Origin: Mycobacterium montefiorense
Lineage (GTDB): Bacteria; Actinomycetota; Actinomycetes; Mycobacteriales; Mycobacteriaceae
Assembly: GCF_003112775.1 (NCBI RefSeq)
Contig: NZ_BFCH01000011.1
Location: forward strand, 248,083 to 312,082
DNA length: 64,000 nucleotides
Reading direction: 5' to 3'
Position numbers and translations under genes: made by a program. Positions 8,211-18,581 of the stretch are shown one piece after another. Below the pieces are notes generated by a model. It saw only the letters and a program-made list of their open reading frames with translations, did no database searches and was not told the origin of the DNA. How positions within the stretch are numbered: the first letter of the stretch is position 1; each line of letters starts with the position of its first letter.

Positions 8211-8650
8211 GCCACCGGCGGGCCGAGAATGTCACACCCGTACCGGGCGGCTAGTTCTCGAATCTGGTCGGCAGGGGTGCGCGCGACCTGGTAGGCGATT
8301 TGCTCAAACCCTCCCGGGATGAGAATCGCCAGCAGTCGACTCTCCGCTTGAGCAATGTTGCGCCAACTGTGCGGCGAATTGCGCGGCACCGTGACGCGTG
8401 CACCCGGGGGCGCATCGAAGAGCTCGCTACCGACTGCGATTCGGTACCGCCCCGAGATCACCAAGAAGTGTTCGTCCTCGTTGCGATGCAGATGGGTCGG
8501 TACAGCGCACCCGGGTTGTGCTGCAGACTCGATAATTGCGTAAGCACCGCCCGTGGTCCGGCTGTCGACGCGGATCGCTTGCCGTTCCCCCTGCGCCGCG
8601 GCAAGCCAGGTGTCGCCGCACGACGAAAGCGGTTCTCCAGTAGTCGACAT
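8207..8650 (-). CDS. Cupin domain protein
   Basis: The 147-residue product is a single cupin barrel. AVPTHLHRNEDEHFLVISGRYRIAV matches cupin motif 1 (the metal-binding pattern HxH...E), and VPRNSPHSWRN matches motif 2 with the fourth-ligand His. It may be a small oxygenase, an isomerase or a sugar-binding sensor. The ATG at 8650 is preceded by GAGAGG. It lies 17 bp downstream of a methyltransferase on the same strand, so the two are probably cotranscribed. Confidence 0.82.
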   Translation of the reverse strand: MSTTGEPLSSCGDTWLAAAQGERQAIRVDSRTTGGAYAIIESAAQPGCAVPTHLHRNEDEHFLVISGRYRIAVGSELFDAPPGARVTVPRNSPHSWRNIAQAESRLLAILIPGGFEQIAYQVARTPADQIRELAARYGCDILGPPVA

Positions 8651-8667
8651 GAGTAAATCCTCTCGAG

Positions 8668-9504
8668 TCAGCGTTCTCGGTACGCCTTGAGCCCGTACAT
8701 CAATGGGAACCGCGGTTCGCTTTCCGGCATTGCCCACCAGCCGCCGGCCGCCGGCTCCATCAACGGCCAGCGCTGCCACGGCAAAAGGACAGTCTCCGTG
8801 AGTCTTTCGATTGCAAAACCGGCTTGGGTGATGGCGGTGACGACTTCGCCTAGGCCGTGCGGCCACTCGTAGTGGACCGTGTCGCCGGCCAGCGCTGGAC
8901 CATCGGTATAGCTGTGGGTGCTATCGCGTTCGACGGCACCGCGGCCACCAAGATAGTCGTGGCGGATCACCAAATCGTTTGGGAAACCTGGCTTCTGGGT
9001 AGGTCCGAGTGCGTTGAGCAGCGGGTGGAATTCCACCAGGTACAGGAAGCCGCCCGGTTTAAGCAGGCGCGAAATCGTCTGCGCCCACTCTGCCAGATCA
9101 GGCAAGTAGCACAGTGCGCCCTTTCCCGTATAGACGATGTCGAACCGTTGCGTGCCGAGTACGTCAACAGCGTCGTAGACGTCGGCGCGGACATACTCGA
9201 TGGCCAGACCGGCCTGGTGCGCGATGCGCTGCGCCTCCCGCACCGACGCGGACGAGAAATCCAGCCCGGTGGTGTAAGCGCCTTTGAGCGCGAAGGCCAG
9301 CGTCTCCACGCCCAAGTGACACTGCAGATGTACTAACTCTTTGCCCGCCAGCTCACCGAGGTCGTACCACTCGAACGGGGCAAACCAGGTCGTGGGGTGG
9401 CGATCGCCGATTCCGTAGAACGCGCTATTCACGTGGATCGGCACCCGAGCGTTCCAATTACATTCGTTAGCACTAATTTTGGCCCGAATGCTCTCGTCGT
9501 TCAT
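8668..9504 (-). CDS. Class I SAM-dependent methyltransferase
   Basis: The 278-residue product has a Rossmann-type methyltransferase core. VHLQCHLGVETLAFALKG stands in for motif I, with the usual Gly-rich loop replaced by QCHLG. TGLDFSSASV is motif II, FDIVYTGKGALCYLPDL is motif IV/post-I, and LLKPGGFLYLVEFHP is motif VI. The C-terminal WPLMEPAAGGWWAMPESEPRFPLMY segment is characteristic of a conserved actinobacterial small-molecule methyltransferase group. I use the ATG at 9504; a TTG at 9537 is possible. The gene leads the cupin operon. The substrate is unknown. Confidence 0.82.
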   Translation of the reverse strand: MNDESIRAKISANECNWNARVPIHVNSAFYGIGDRHPTTWFAPFEWYDLGELAGKELVHLQCHLGVETLAFALKGAYTTGLDFSSASVREAQRIAHQAGLAIEYVRADVYDAVDVLGTQRFDIVYTGKGALCYLPDLAEWAQTISRLLKPGGFLYLVEFHPLLNALGPTQKPGFPNDLVIRHDYLGGRGAVERDSTHSYTDGPALAGDTVHYEWPHGLGEVVTAITQAGFAIERLTETVLLPWQRWPLMEPAAGGWWAMPESEPRFPLMYGLKAYRER

Positions 9505-9693
9505 CCACCCACGGCTCTCGCGTTGCACGTCAGCCAATTCTGCCGCAGCGTGATCGTCAAAACGACCGTCGTGCGGGGTTTGTCTGCATCGGCGCGCGAA
9601 CTGGATACCCGGAATTCGTCAGGTACTGGCTAAATCGCGCGGTGACGCTAGATTGAATATTCGCCACTGGGTTCAACGCGGAACGAGGCCATC

Positions 9694-11463
9694 ATGGGAT
9701 TCATAACGCCGGACCTGCCAGATGTCGATCACGACACCTGGCCCACGCTGCCCCGGTCCACCAGGATGCAAGTGGTGACTCGGCACTGGGTGGAGCACGG
9801 CTTCGGCACCCCGTCTGCGATCTATCTGCTGTACGTGCTCAAGATGGCCGCTTATGCCGGCGGGGCCGCCGCGGTCATCGCGTTAACCCCCGGCCTGGGT
9901 GGGCTGGACCGCATCGAAGTGTGGTGGACCCAGCCGATCGTGTACCAGAAGGTCGTCGTCTTCACCCTGCTGTTCGAGGTCCTCGGCCTGGGCTGCGGCT
10001 CCGGTCCGCTCACCGCCAGATTCTGGCCCCCCATCGGCGGATTTCTGTTTTGGTTGCGGCCCAACACGATTCGTCTGCCACCCTGGCCGCGTGTGGTTCC
10101 CTTCACGCGGGGAGATACTCGCACGATCGTCGACGTGGCCCTCTATGTGATCGTGCTGGCATCCGGTATCTGGGCGTTGCTGTCGGCCGGCGGCGGCCCG
10201 GTCACTGCGGCCGGCGACGTCGGCCTGCTCGATCCGGTGTTGCTAGTGCCGGCGATCATCGCGCTGGCGCTGTTGGGCCTGCGCGACAAGACGGTCTTCC
10301 TTGCGGCGCGCGGCGAACACTACTGGTTAACGCTGTTCGTGTTCTTCTTCGCGTTCACCGATCAGATCGCCGGATTCAAAATCATCATGCTCGCGCTGTG
10401 GTGGGGCGCGGCGACCTCCAAGCTCAACCATCATTTCCCGTACGTCGTGGCGGTGATGACGAGCAATCACCCGCTCTTGCGGAGCAAATTGTTCAACTGG
10501 GTGAAACACCGGCTCTACCGCGACCCGGTCAATGACCTGCGTCCGTCGTGGGTGCCGAAAGTCATGGCACATGTCGGCGGCACCACGGCCGAACTCCTGG
10601 TGCCCTTGGTTTTGGTCTTCTTCGCCGACGGCCACGGCTGGGCGTGGTTCCTGATCGCCTTCATGGTGATCTTCCACCTCAATATCATTTCCAACCTCCC
10701 GATGGGAGTTCCGTTGGAGTGGAACGTGTTCCTCATCTTCTCGCTGTTCTATTTGTTCGGGCACTACAACACGATTCACGTGACGGACCTGCAGTCTCCG
10801 TTGTTGCTGACCATCCTCGTCGTCGCGCTGGCCGTGGTGCCGATCCTGGGAAACCTTTTCCCCCAGCAGTTTTCGTTTCTTCCGGCGATGCGCTACTACG
10901 CCGGCAACTGGGCGACCAGCGTTTGGTGCTTCCGCGCGGGCACCGAAGAGAAGATCGAAGCCGACGTCGTCAAAAGCTCTGCTCTTACTGCCAAGCAACT
11001 GGCCAAGCTCTACGACCCGGCGACTGCCGAGATCACAATCGACAAAGCTGGCGCTTTTCGGTCGATGCACACCCATGGCCGGGCGCTCAACGGGCTCCTA
11101 TCGCGCGCCGTCGACAACGAAGCCGACTACCGGATGCGCGAGGGCGAAATCGTCGCCGGCCCCCTGGTCGGCTGGAACTTCGGCGAGGGTCACCTGCACA
11201 ACGAGCAACTGCTGGAGGCCTTGCAGCGGCGCTGTCACTTCGAAGAGGGCGATGTCAGGGTGGTCATCCTGGAAGGCCAACCTATTCAGACCCAACGGCA
11301 GTGGTATCGCATCGCGGATGCCAAAAAAGGTGTGATCGAGGAAGGCTACGTCACCGTCGCCGACATGCTGGCGCGCCAGCCCTGGCCCGAGCCCGGCGAC
11401 CAGTTCCCTGTCCACCTGACCCACGGCGGCGATGCCGCGAAACGGCTGTCCACCGCCGACTAA
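9694..11463 (+). CDS. DUF3556 transmembrane protein
   Basis: The 589-residue product has many hydrophobic segments (for example LLYVLKMAAYAGGAAAVIAL, VVVFTLLFEVLGLGC, WFLIAFMVIFHLNII) followed by a soluble C-terminal third. The N-terminal MGFITPDLPDVD...HWVEHGFGTP pattern is the hallmark of the mycobacterial DUF3556 family, whose function I do not know. The long-range pattern of paired helices and conserved His residues recalls vitamin-K-dependent-carboxylase/HTTM-like membrane proteins, but that is only an impression. The ATG at 9694 is used. It overlaps the convergent small gene by 4 bp. Confidence 0.8.
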   Translation: MGFITPDLPDVDHDTWPTLPRSTRMQVVTRHWVEHGFGTPSAIYLLYVLKMAAYAGGAAAVIALTPGLGGLDRIEVWWTQPIVYQKVVVFTLLFEVLGLGCGSGPLTARFWPPIGGFLFWLRPNTIRLPPWPRVVPFTRGDTRTIVDVALYVIVLASGIWALLSAGGGPVTAAGDVGLLDPVLLVPAIIALALLGLRDKTVFLAARGEHYWLTLFVFFFAFTDQIAGFKIIMLALWWGAATSKLNHHFPYVVAVMTSNHPLLRSKLFNWVKHRLYRDPVNDLRPSWVPKVMAHVGGTTAELLVPLVLVFFADGHGWAWFLIAFMVIFHLNIISNLPMGVPLEWNVFLIFSLFYLFGHYNTIHVTDLQSPLLLTILVVALAVVPILGNLFPQQFSFLPAMRYYAGNWATSVWCFRAGTEEKIEADVVKSSALTAKQLAKLYDPATAEITIDKAGAFRSMHTHGRALNGLLSRAVDNEADYRMREGEIVAGPLVGWNFGEGHLHNEQLLEALQRRCHFEEGDVRVVILEGQPIQTQRQWYRIADAKKGVIEEGYVTVADMLARQPWPEPGDQFPVHLTHGGDAAKRLSTAD

Positions 11464-11678
11464 CTGCGCCTTTCTGGATGGCGGCTCGCCGGGGCGGTGA
11501 AGCCACCGGTGTCGTCGAAGTGTGCCCAATTCCCGTCGTCGCTGACCTCCATGCGCCAACCCAGCTCGGAGCTGTCCGCGGTAAGGGCGATGAACCAGGA
11601 ATGCGCTGCCTCGGCGCTGGCAAAGTCTTTCGATGCGACGACCTTCCCGCGTGGGTCGATCGCTCGAAACTCAGCCAT
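11460..11678 (-). CDS. Small conserved hypothetical protein (72 aa)
   Basis: This short acidic protein starts at the ATG at 11678. The sequence alternates beta-strand-like and helical segments (FRAIDPRGKVVASKDF, AEAAHSWFIALTADSSELGW, MEVSDDGNWAHFDDTGGF). Its regular composition and a 4-bp stop overlap with the convergent DUF3556 gene suggest a real gene. No function is known. The 70 bp upstream is AT-richer than its surroundings and may hold its promoter. Confidence 0.6.
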   Translation of the reverse strand: MAEFRAIDPRGKVVASKDFASAEAAHSWFIALTADSSELGWRMEVSDDGNWAHFDDTGGFTAPASRHPERRS

Positions 11679-11748
11679 GGGGCTTAATTATCCCTTTTGG
11701 TGCGTCTTTAATCCACGACTGATATCTCCCGCGAGTGTTGAGACCTCG

Positions 11749-12675
11749 CTAGCTGGCCTCGGTAAGCGAATTGCCGCCATCACGTCGGCCGATGACGTTC
11801 GACGCCGAGAACTGCAGAGTCCACAAGTTGCCGTGATGCGGATATCTAGCGGTCATCGCTGACACCAGATCGTCGACGGTCTCAGCAGCCTCGGACTGCG
11901 CGGCGAAATCCCGGATATACGAACGTGTTTGGGCAATCATGGAGTCGACGGCGTGGTCATCGCCATCGGGCCGGCGGTGACCGGCGACAATCATCCGCGG
12001 GTGCAGATTCTCGACGAGGTCGACGGTCCCGAGCCAGTCCTGCCACTGCTCCGGTGTGGAAAGACCTAGCATCGCGTGAATCTCGTTGTAAATCGCGTCG
12101 CCGGCGACGACCACCCCGATTGCTGGGATATGGACGATGCTGGTCGGATTGATGTCTGCCTGTTTGACCTCGATGACGTGCAGAGGTGAACCGTCAACGT
12201 AGAGCGTGTCGCCCTCGATCGGTTCGGGCAACGGCCCGCCCTCGACCGTGGCGTCACCGAACAACAACCCCCACTGCGTCTGCTGAAGCTCCATCGTTTG
12301 CTTGATCGCTTCAACCACGTTGGGTAGCGCCACACACCGGGCGTCCGGGAATCGCTGCAGCAGGGGCCCTAGGCCCAGATAATGGTCGGCGTGAGCATGG
12401 GTGATGTAGATCGTCGTCAGCCTCTTGCCGGTGCGTTCAATCAGATCCCCCAGATCGCGGACGTCGTCCTTGAGGTATTGCGCGTCAACCAGCACCGCCT
12501 CGGTCGCACCGCTGATGATGGTGGAGGTCGTAGGCGAAAACTTCCCCTTCGGCCAACCCGGAACTTCAACTGCCGGGATAGTGGGCCAGCGGCCCACGTA
12601 GACAGTCGCGCGGATCGGCGGAGATGCTTTCGGGTCGGCCTGATCGGTGTCAGTAGACTGGGTTTCGGTAGTCAT
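11749..12675 (-). CDS. MBL-fold metallo-hydrolase
   Basis: The 308-residue product is a metallo-beta-lactamase-fold hydrolase. The dinuclear zinc motif HAHADH is at residues 93-98, with further ligands in VVAGDAIYNEIHA (Asp) and MIVAGHRR (His). The lack of a signal peptide points to a cytoplasmic small-molecule hydrolase rather than a beta-lactamase. GGAGG precedes the ATG at 12675. It follows the tautomerase gene by 43 bp on the same strand and is probably in one operon with it. Confidence 0.88.
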   Translation of the reverse strand: MTTETQSTDTDQADPKASPPIRATVYVGRWPTIPAVEVPGWPKGKFSPTTSTIISGATEAVLVDAQYLKDDVRDLGDLIERTGKRLTTIYITHAHADHYLGLGPLLQRFPDARCVALPNVVEAIKQTMELQQTQWGLLFGDATVEGGPLPEPIEGDTLYVDGSPLHVIEVKQADINPTSIVHIPAIGVVVAGDAIYNEIHAMLGLSTPEQWQDWLGTVDLVENLHPRMIVAGHRRPDGDDHAVDSMIAQTRSYIRDFAAQSEAAETVDDLVSAMTARYPHHGNLWTLQFSASNVIGRRDGGNSLTEAS

Positions 12676-12718
12676 GGGTTGCCTCCAAGTTGCCTGTCGG
12701 TCAGTCTCTTTGGGCCCG

Positions 12719-13150
12719 TTAAACCCGCTCGTGGGGAACCGGCCGGTTCTCTCGAACCCACTGCTTCTCCCCCTCCGACTCGGCCAGTGGCGGCACCAAA
12801 CCCTGCACCTGCCAGAAGTCGAACAGCGTTTCGTCGACGTGCATCTCCCAGTCGTAGCCTCGATCCCTCACAAAGGGCGCGATCTGTGCCTCGAAGAGCG
12901 CCATTGCGTGCCTGCGATGTTCGGTGGTCGGCAGGTGACGGGCGATGTGCTCGGCGACCAGGCGAACGAAGTTGTTCCGTGGCTCGGCGCCGATGTAGAA
13001 GTTCTCTTCGGCGACCTCGTGGAAGAGCACGTTGACATAGAACTTCGGCAGGCCCGCATCGACGTAGACGCTCATCAGGGCAGCTGACATGGCCTTTTTG
13101 TCTTCGGCGGAGTAGGCGCCAACCGGAGTGTAGATGTGCCAGAGCGGCAT
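12719..13150 (-). CDS. Tautomerase (oxalocrotonate tautomerase-like, long form)
   Basis: The 143-residue product begins Met-Pro, giving the N-terminal catalytic Pro of the tautomerase superfamily after Met removal. The segment PLWHIYTPVGAYSAEDKKAMSAAL matches the 4-OT first beta-alpha unit. The length of about 140 residues fits the long, fused (cis-CaaD/fungal-type) forms rather than the 60-residue 4-OT. AAAGGAG lies just upstream of the ATG at 13150. It is first in the operon with the MBL hydrolase and divergent from an alpha/beta hydrolase; together these suggest degradation of an unknown carbonyl compound. Confidence 0.85.
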   Translation of the reverse strand: MPLWHIYTPVGAYSAEDKKAMSAALMSVYVDAGLPKFYVNVLFHEVAEENFYIGAEPRNNFVRLVAEHIARHLPTTEHRRHAMALFEAQIAPFVRDRGYDWEMHVDETLFDFWQVQGLVPPLAESEGEKQWVRENRPVPHERV

Positions 13151-13247
13151 GTGATTCTCCTTTGATTTGTTGTCACGGTCGGGCCGGGACGGCGTTGGCT
13201 TGAACAACCATTCGACTCTTGCAACGTAGCCCATCCGATTGTGTTTG

Positions 13248-13259
13248 ACCACTAGTTGT
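13248..13259. promoter_or_regulatory. Candidate operator dyad ACCACTAGTTGT
   Basis: This 12-bp imperfect dyad (one mismatched pair) is centred on ACTAGT in the divergent gap between the tautomerase operon and the alpha/beta hydrolase. An AT-rich stretch (TAAAATAAT) follows immediately. It could serve both directions. The regulator is unknown; the nearby HxlR protein is a candidate. Confidence 0.3.
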
Positions 13260-13324
13260 AAAATAATGGCAGTCGTCGTTGTCATCCCCCGCCACGCGGC
13301 ATCGGACCTGAAAGGAAGTGACCC

Positions 13325-14239
13325 ATGAAACGAGACGTCGAGTTCACGACCGAGGACGGGATCGTCCTGCGCGGCGTACTGCACGCCCCTGAACAATGCA
13401 GTGCTCCGGGAATCGTTATGGCACATGGGTTTAGCGGCGTGAAGGAGCAGCTGGATCACTACGCGGCCTCGTTTTCCGCGTCCGGATTCAGCGTGCTGCT
13501 CTACGATCATCGCTCATTCGGCACGTCCGAGGGGCTGCCTCGCTACGAGGTGGACCCCTATCAGCAGATCTGCGATTGGCAGGACGCGATTACGTTCAGC
13601 CTGACGCAACCGGAGTTCGACGACACGGTGACGGTGGGGGTGTTCGGGTCCAGTTACGCCGGCGGACTGGCGATGGTGCTGGCGGCCTGCGATGCGCGGG
13701 TGGGTACGGTCGTCGCTCAGGTCCCCAACGTCAGTGGACATCGCAATGCGCCGCTGCTGCTCGGCGAGGACGGCGTCGCCGAAGTCCGCCGTCGTAGCGT
13801 CAAGGATCGCGCGGTGCGACTGGCCGGTGGGGACCCTGAGATGGTTCCTGTGTTCACAACCGAACCAGGTGGCTTTTGCGCGCTGCCCCCCGCGGTCGAT
13901 GCCGCCTACCTCCAGGAGCTCGAGGATTTGGGGACCTGGCGCAACACCGTCACACTGCGCTCATTAGAGCATCTCGTGGAATTCGAACCTGCCGGATGGG
14001 TGCCATTCGTGGCTCCCAAACCACTATTGATGGTGGTCGGCGAGCAGGACACCTGCACGTTCGTCAAGGTCCAGCGTGAGGTCTTCGCCACCGCAGGGGA
14101 GCCCAAGAAGCTCGTTGCGCATCCGGGAGGCCACTTCGACACCTACTCAACACATTTCGGAGTCGCCGGATCTGCGGCACGCGACTGGTTCGTTGAACAC
14201 AGCCGGTTAACCACAGCATCGACGCCTAACCGCTTTTGA
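13325..14239 (+). CDS. Alpha/beta hydrolase (DLH/peptidase S15-like)
   Basis: The 304-residue product has a complete alpha/beta-hydrolase triad pattern: the nucleophile elbow GSSYAGG with Ser110, an acid in MVVGEQDTCT, and a His in HPGGHFDTY. The oxyanion-side motif is MAHGFSG. It is likely an esterase or C-C hydrolase in the cytoplasm. AAAGGAAG precedes the ATG at 13325. It is divergent from the tautomerase/MBL operon and followed by an HxlR regulator, so the four genes may act in one catabolic unit; that grouping is inferred from position only. Confidence 0.88.
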   Translation: MKRDVEFTTEDGIVLRGVLHAPEQCSAPGIVMAHGFSGVKEQLDHYAASFSASGFSVLLYDHRSFGTSEGLPRYEVDPYQQICDWQDAITFSLTQPEFDDTVTVGVFGSSYAGGLAMVLAACDARVGTVVAQVPNVSGHRNAPLLLGEDGVAEVRRRSVKDRAVRLAGGDPEMVPVFTTEPGGFCALPPAVDAAYLQELEDLGTWRNTVTLRSLEHLVEFEPAGWVPFVAPKPLLMVVGEQDTCTFVKVQREVFATAGEPKKLVAHPGGHFDTYSTHFGVAGSAARDWFVEHSRLTTASTPNRF

Positions 14240-14279
14240 TGCGCAGCCGGCCGCTTCGGGAATCACCAACACAGACCGG

Positions 14280-14292
14280 TTGTATCATGCAA
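14280..14292. promoter_or_regulatory. Candidate HxlR operator TTGTATCATGCAA
   Basis: This 13-bp imperfect dyad has outer arms TTG/CAA and inner AT/AT. It lies 44 bp before the GTG start of the hxlR-type gene, where autoregulatory sites are common. Assignment by position only. Confidence 0.3.
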
Positions 14293-14335
14293 TCAGTGCC
14301 AGAATGTTCGAGAATGATGGGAATGAAGGTATCCG

Positions 14336-14812
14336 GTGGCAATAACTGGTCGCTCAGACTGCCCGATCAATCTGACCACTGAGCTACTCGGCGATCGGTG
14401 GAGCCTTATCGTGTTGCGCGACATCATGATCGCCGATCGGCGCTATTTTCGTGTGCTCCTTCAGCGATCGGAGGAGAAAATAGCCTCGAACATTCTCGCC
14501 ACGCGGCTTCGAAACCTTGTTGAAGGAGGGCTGCTGACCACGAGCGGAGATCTCACCCATAAACAGAAGATTCGCTACAGCCTCACCGAGCCGGCGATCG
14601 AACTGCTGCCCACCCTGATCATGATCGGCACCTGGGGTACCAAGCATCTGCCGGCCAGCCCGATCACCGGCCCCTTCTTCCCCTACGTACACAATCAGGG
14701 TCCGAAGGTATGGCAAGACCTCGCCGACGACCTTCGTCATCGCCACCTTGGCGGGCCGGCGCCCAAATCTTCTGCGGCGACTATGAAGGCAATGCTGGCC
14801 ACCTACAGCTGA
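14336..14812 (+). CDS. HxlR family winged-helix regulator
   Basis: The 158-residue product shows the HxlR hallmarks: C-P-I-N-L-T near the N-terminus (Cys9), LLGDRWSLIVLRDIM as the first helices, IASNILATRLRNLVEGGLL as the recognition helix, and KQKIRYSLTEPAIELLPTL as the wing and dimer helix. Some members sense electrophiles or aldehydes through the N-terminal Cys; whether this one does is unknown. The start is the GTG at 14336. Likely targets are the neighbouring hydrolase and tautomerase genes. Confidence 0.88.
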   Translation: MAITGRSDCPINLTTELLGDRWSLIVLRDIMIADRRYFRVLLQRSEEKIASNILATRLRNLVEGGLLTTSGDLTHKQKIRYSLTEPAIELLPTLIMIGTWGTKHLPASPITGPFFPYVHNQGPKVWQDLADDLRHRHLGGPAPKSSAATMKAMLATYS

Positions 14813-14825
14813 CTGCCGGCGCTGC

Positions 14826-16760
<1,935 letters not shown>

Positions 16761-16853
16761 GAGATGTGAATCTACCGAGGCGAGAATCGTTAACATCGCG
16801 GGGTCCGGCCTGCCTACTCTGAGGGGGCAGGCCAGCCGGTGAAGGGAGCTCAG

Positions 16854-17474
16854 GTGTCTGTTGCTCAACGCGAACGTGCCGCCCTCGTTGACACCATGCG
16901 TAGCGTCGGGCCGGATGCGCCCACCCTGTGCGACGGCTGGACAACACGAGATTTGGCCGCCCACCTGGTGATTCGCGAATACCGTCCCGACGCCGCCCCC
17001 GGCATCGTGATCCCATTCTTCGCCGGCCACACCGCCAAGGTGCAAAACGACGTGGCCGGGCAGACCGACTGGGATGCGCTGCTGGACAAAGTCGCGTCCG
17101 GCCCGCCGGTCTACTCTCCGCTGAAGCTGCTCGACCCGGTGGCCAACATCGGCGAGATGTTCATTCACCACGAGGACGTGCGCCGTGCGCAGCCGAACTG
17201 GACGCCCCGCGCCCTGGAACCGGCCCTGGCCAAAAGCCTGCGTCGCACACTGCCGCTGATGGCCCGGATGACCCTCGGTAAGGTTCCCGGGCGGATCGCG
17301 TTGCGCACGCCGGAAGGCAAGACGGTGCTGGTCGCGGGCAGTGGCGCGGCGGTCACTGTGACCGGTGCGCCCGAGGAGCTGCTGCTGTTCTCCGTGGGGC
17401 GGCAGGCTCAGGTCGAGTTCGACGGCGATGCCGATGCCGTGACGGCGGTGCGCGAGTCGCCCAAGGGGCTGTAG
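16854..17474 (+). CDS. TIGR03085-like metal-binding protein (DinB/maleylpyruvate isomerase fold)
   Basis: The 206-residue product starts SVAQRERAALVDTMRSVGPDAPTLCDGW and continues TTRDLAAHLVIRE, the four-helix DinB/mycothiol-dependent maleylpyruvate isomerase-type fold with a metal-ligand His in AAHLV. A second His pair is in MFIHHEDVRRA. I recall this layout from the actinobacterial TIGR03085 family; the function is not established. I choose the GTG at 16854 because AAGGGAG lies 6 bp upstream; the GTG at 16839 is less likely. It is divergent from htpG. Confidence 0.8.
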   Translation: MSVAQRERAALVDTMRSVGPDAPTLCDGWTTRDLAAHLVIREYRPDAAPGIVIPFFAGHTAKVQNDVAGQTDWDALLDKVASGPPVYSPLKLLDPVANIGEMFIHHEDVRRAQPNWTPRALEPALAKSLRRTLPLMARMTLGKVPGRIALRTPEGKTVLVAGSGAAVTVTGAPEELLLFSVGRQAQVEFDGDADAVTAVRESPKGL

Positions 17475-17484
17475 GCGGTCGCAG

Positions 17485-18459
17485 CTAGGCCGACGTTGCC
17501 GGCTCCTGGGCAAAGGGGACCTCCACGCCTTTTTGGAACGACAGCGCCCCACTTTGAACTGCCAACGCGACCGTGAGCACGCCTACCCATAGCCAGGCTT
17601 CGGTTGGACTGATATGTGTCGCCGGACTTGTGTAGCGCAACGCCATGATGGAGCGCACTATCACGGCAGCAACGACGGCAACCGTGACGTACGGAACGGC
17701 CATCCGGATGAATCCCGCGACGCGGCCGACAGGTGATACCGAACGACGTCTACCAATTCCGAAGTACCACAAGGCGGCACAGACGACCATGAGCCCCAGT
17801 GGTATCGGAATCGCGAGCCGGTTGGCCCAGTCCCACAACGATTGGAGCGGCTGGTGCGTTTCCGGATCACCCAGCGAGAGCGCCAGATGTGTGAGCGTAT
17901 CTTCCACCAGGAACACCGAAATTGGGGGAACGAAGACCGCCAGGACGAATACGCAATGCCTGGCCAGCGTGCCTGAGTTTCCCGAAAAGAACTGCACAAT
18001 GGCGTACAGCAATATGTAAATGGACGCCGCAAACGATACGGCGGCCAGCACTTCCACCGAGGCGGCTCGGCCATAGGTGAGGGAGCATCCGCTCTCCCCG
18101 GCAAGCAAGCCATACCGCAGGGTCGTCAGAAAAAGACCCAGGAATGCACACACCAGGGAAATTCCCACTTGAGTCTCATGGTCGACCTCGCGCGGCTGCG
18201 GCCCACGCCCCTCGCCACGGCGCCGATAGGCGCGGTCAAGCACGAGATTTATGACGACAAAGGCAAAACCGGCGAGGATCCCGGTGAATTGCGCGTAAGT
18301 CCTGGCCACGACCGACATATCGAAGCCAGTCCACAGGACGCAGGAGTCGGCGATGAATCCCAAGGCCATCGTTGCGACGGTACTCGGACCTGGCCCGGCA
18401 GCAAAGGTTCGACGCCCGTGTCGGCCCTCGAAACTGGTGCATCTCCCGACCACACGCAC
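17485..18459 (-). CDS. Multi-pass membrane protein of unknown function
   Basis: The product of up to 324 residues contains about six hydrophobic helices, for example FTGILAGFAFVVINLVL, VGISLVCAFLGLFLTTL, VEVLAAVSFAASIYILLYAIV, HCVFVLAVFVPPISVFLV, IPIPLGLMVVCAALWYFG and VTVAVVAAVIVRSIMAL. No family motif was recognised. The start is uncertain: GTG at 18459, ATG at 18369 and ATG at 18318 are all in frame, and none has a strong ribosome-binding site. With the GTG start a perfect 24-bp palindrome lies 40 bp upstream. It sits downstream of fadD on the same strand. Confidence 0.65.
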   Translation of the reverse strand: MRVVGRCTSFEGRHGRRTFAAGPGPSTVATMALGFIADSCVLWTGFDMSVVARTYAQFTGILAGFAFVVINLVLDRAYRRRGEGRGPQPREVDHETQVGISLVCAFLGLFLTTLRYGLLAGESGCSLTYGRAASVEVLAAVSFAASIYILLYAIVQFFSGNSGTLARHCVFVLAVFVPPISVFLVEDTLTHLALSLGDPETHQPLQSLWDWANRLAIPIPLGLMVVCAALWYFGIGRRRSVSPVGRVAGFIRMAVPYVTVAVVAAVIVRSIMALRYTSPATHISPTEAWLWVGVLTVALAVQSGALSFQKGVEVPFAQEPATSA

Positions 18460-18498
18460 CGCATCAGCCGCAATGCTTCGGGTGACATGGTTTGCGAA

Positions 18499-18522
18499 GG
18501 CGGTATCGCATGCGATACCGCC
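18499..18522. promoter_or_regulatory. Perfect 24-bp palindrome (GGCGGTATCGCA + reverse complement)
   Basis: The 12-base arm GGCGGTATCGCA at 18499-18510 is followed without any spacer by its exact reverse complement at 18511-18522. It lies between the stop of the fadD gene and the membrane-protein gene, both on the minus strand. There is no T tract on either side and no loop, so an operator is more likely than an intrinsic terminator. The cognate regulator is not identifiable here. Confidence 0.6.
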
Positions 18523-18581
18523 ATCTAAATCGGTTATGGATCAACATTTCTGGTACTGATGTGTCCGGGTGATCCGGTGGA

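Noticed and set aside
10327..11076. 249-codon open frame antisense to the DUF3556 gene
   Set aside because: The composition is His/Glu/Arg-rich without structure, and the opposite strand codes for conserved membrane helices.
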